Below, piece after piece: positions 5,241 to 5,325 of a stretch of DNA of 5,325 bases (positions are counted from its first letter, which is position 1; each line of letters opens with the position of its first letter). The stretch spans positions 1 to 5,325 of the forward strand of contig JAOPWG010000363.1 of assembly GCA_025965775.1 (NCBI GenBank), read 5' to 3'. Both the position numbers and the translations under genes were made by a program. The notes below the pieces were generated by a model. That model saw nothing but the letters and a program-made list of their open reading frames with translations, was not told the DNA's origin and made no database searches. The stretch comes from Modestobacter sp. GTDB lineage: Bacteria; Actinomycetota; Actinomycetes; Mycobacteriales; Geodermatophilaceae.

Positions 5241-5325
5241 ATGACCGACACGCTCGCCGACAGCCGTACCTCTCCTCGGGACTTCGCCGAGGGCGTGCCG
5301 CTGGTCGTGGAGGACGTGCGGCGCC
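5241..5325 (+). CDS. Unidentified protein, N-terminal 28 residues (3' partial)
   Basis: An open frame runs from ATG 5241 to the right edge, preceded by a good Shine-Dalgarno sequence (AGGTGG, 5 bases upstream) and a candidate promoter at 5175. The visible start is MTDTLADSRTSPRDFAEG followed by a hydrophobic-acidic stretch VPLVVEDV and two arginines. This is too short to assign; there is no signal peptide, membrane segment or recognised motif so far. It is not the start of RibF, the usual gene after truB in actinobacteria, nor of LarA or LarC as I know them. Codon use is as GC-rich as its neighbours. It is divergent from the hydrolase, with a 106-base shared upstream region. Confidence 0.65.
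   Translation, partial: MTDTLADSRTSPRDFAEGVPLVVEDVRR

Noticed and set aside
1..5325. Mobile element, prophage, CRISPR, toxin-antitoxin or defence system
   Set aside because: I found no direct repeats, long terminal inverted repeats, transposase or integrase motifs, or spaced repeat arrays. All substantial coding stretches are assigned to ordinary chromosomal families apart from the 28-codon fragment at the right edge.

Overview
The window is very GC-rich, nearly every third codon position is G or C, and GTG starts are common. Together with the gene content (dinF-type MATE next to truB, an MhuD-like heme oxygenase, a hydrolase like mycobacterial Rv2715), this points to the chromosome of a high-GC actinobacterium. 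Geodermatophilales or a related group is my guess from general resemblance and was not tested. I see no mobile element, phage gene, CRISPR array, tRNA or rRNA. The DNA is packed: the longest gap between genes is about 106 bases.

Left part (1-2170, + strand): the 3' part of a MATE-family (DinF-like) membrane exporter whose first residues lie outside the window, then truB (tRNA pseudouridine-55 synthase), whose GTG start overlaps the exporter stop by 4 bases.

Middle (2225-3798): two genes for the nickel-pincer nucleotide (NPN) cofactor, larE (+) and larB (-), meeting tail to tail with a 10-base overlap. LarB makes the dicarboxylated pyridinium mononucleotide and LarE adds sulfur to it. The nickel-inserting enzyme LarC and the user enzyme LarA are not in the window.

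Right part (3843-5325): a small MhuD-like heme-degrading monooxygenase (+), divergent from larB and overlapping by 40 bases at its 3' end with a convergent alpha/beta hydrolase (-). Divergent from the hydrolase, a gene I do not recognise starts at 5241 and runs off the right edge.

The main cross-cutting observation concerns the starts. Those of truB, larE, mhuD-like and the hydrolase, plus one candidate start of larB, each have a hexamer with A at position 2 and T at position 6 ending exactly 6 bases before the start codon, and none has a strong Shine-Dalgarno sequence at the usual distance. That is the layout expected of actinobacterial leaderless promoters. I found no clearly new biological system. 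The most checkable points are this start architecture, the three-cysteine LarE and the lar pair without larC.
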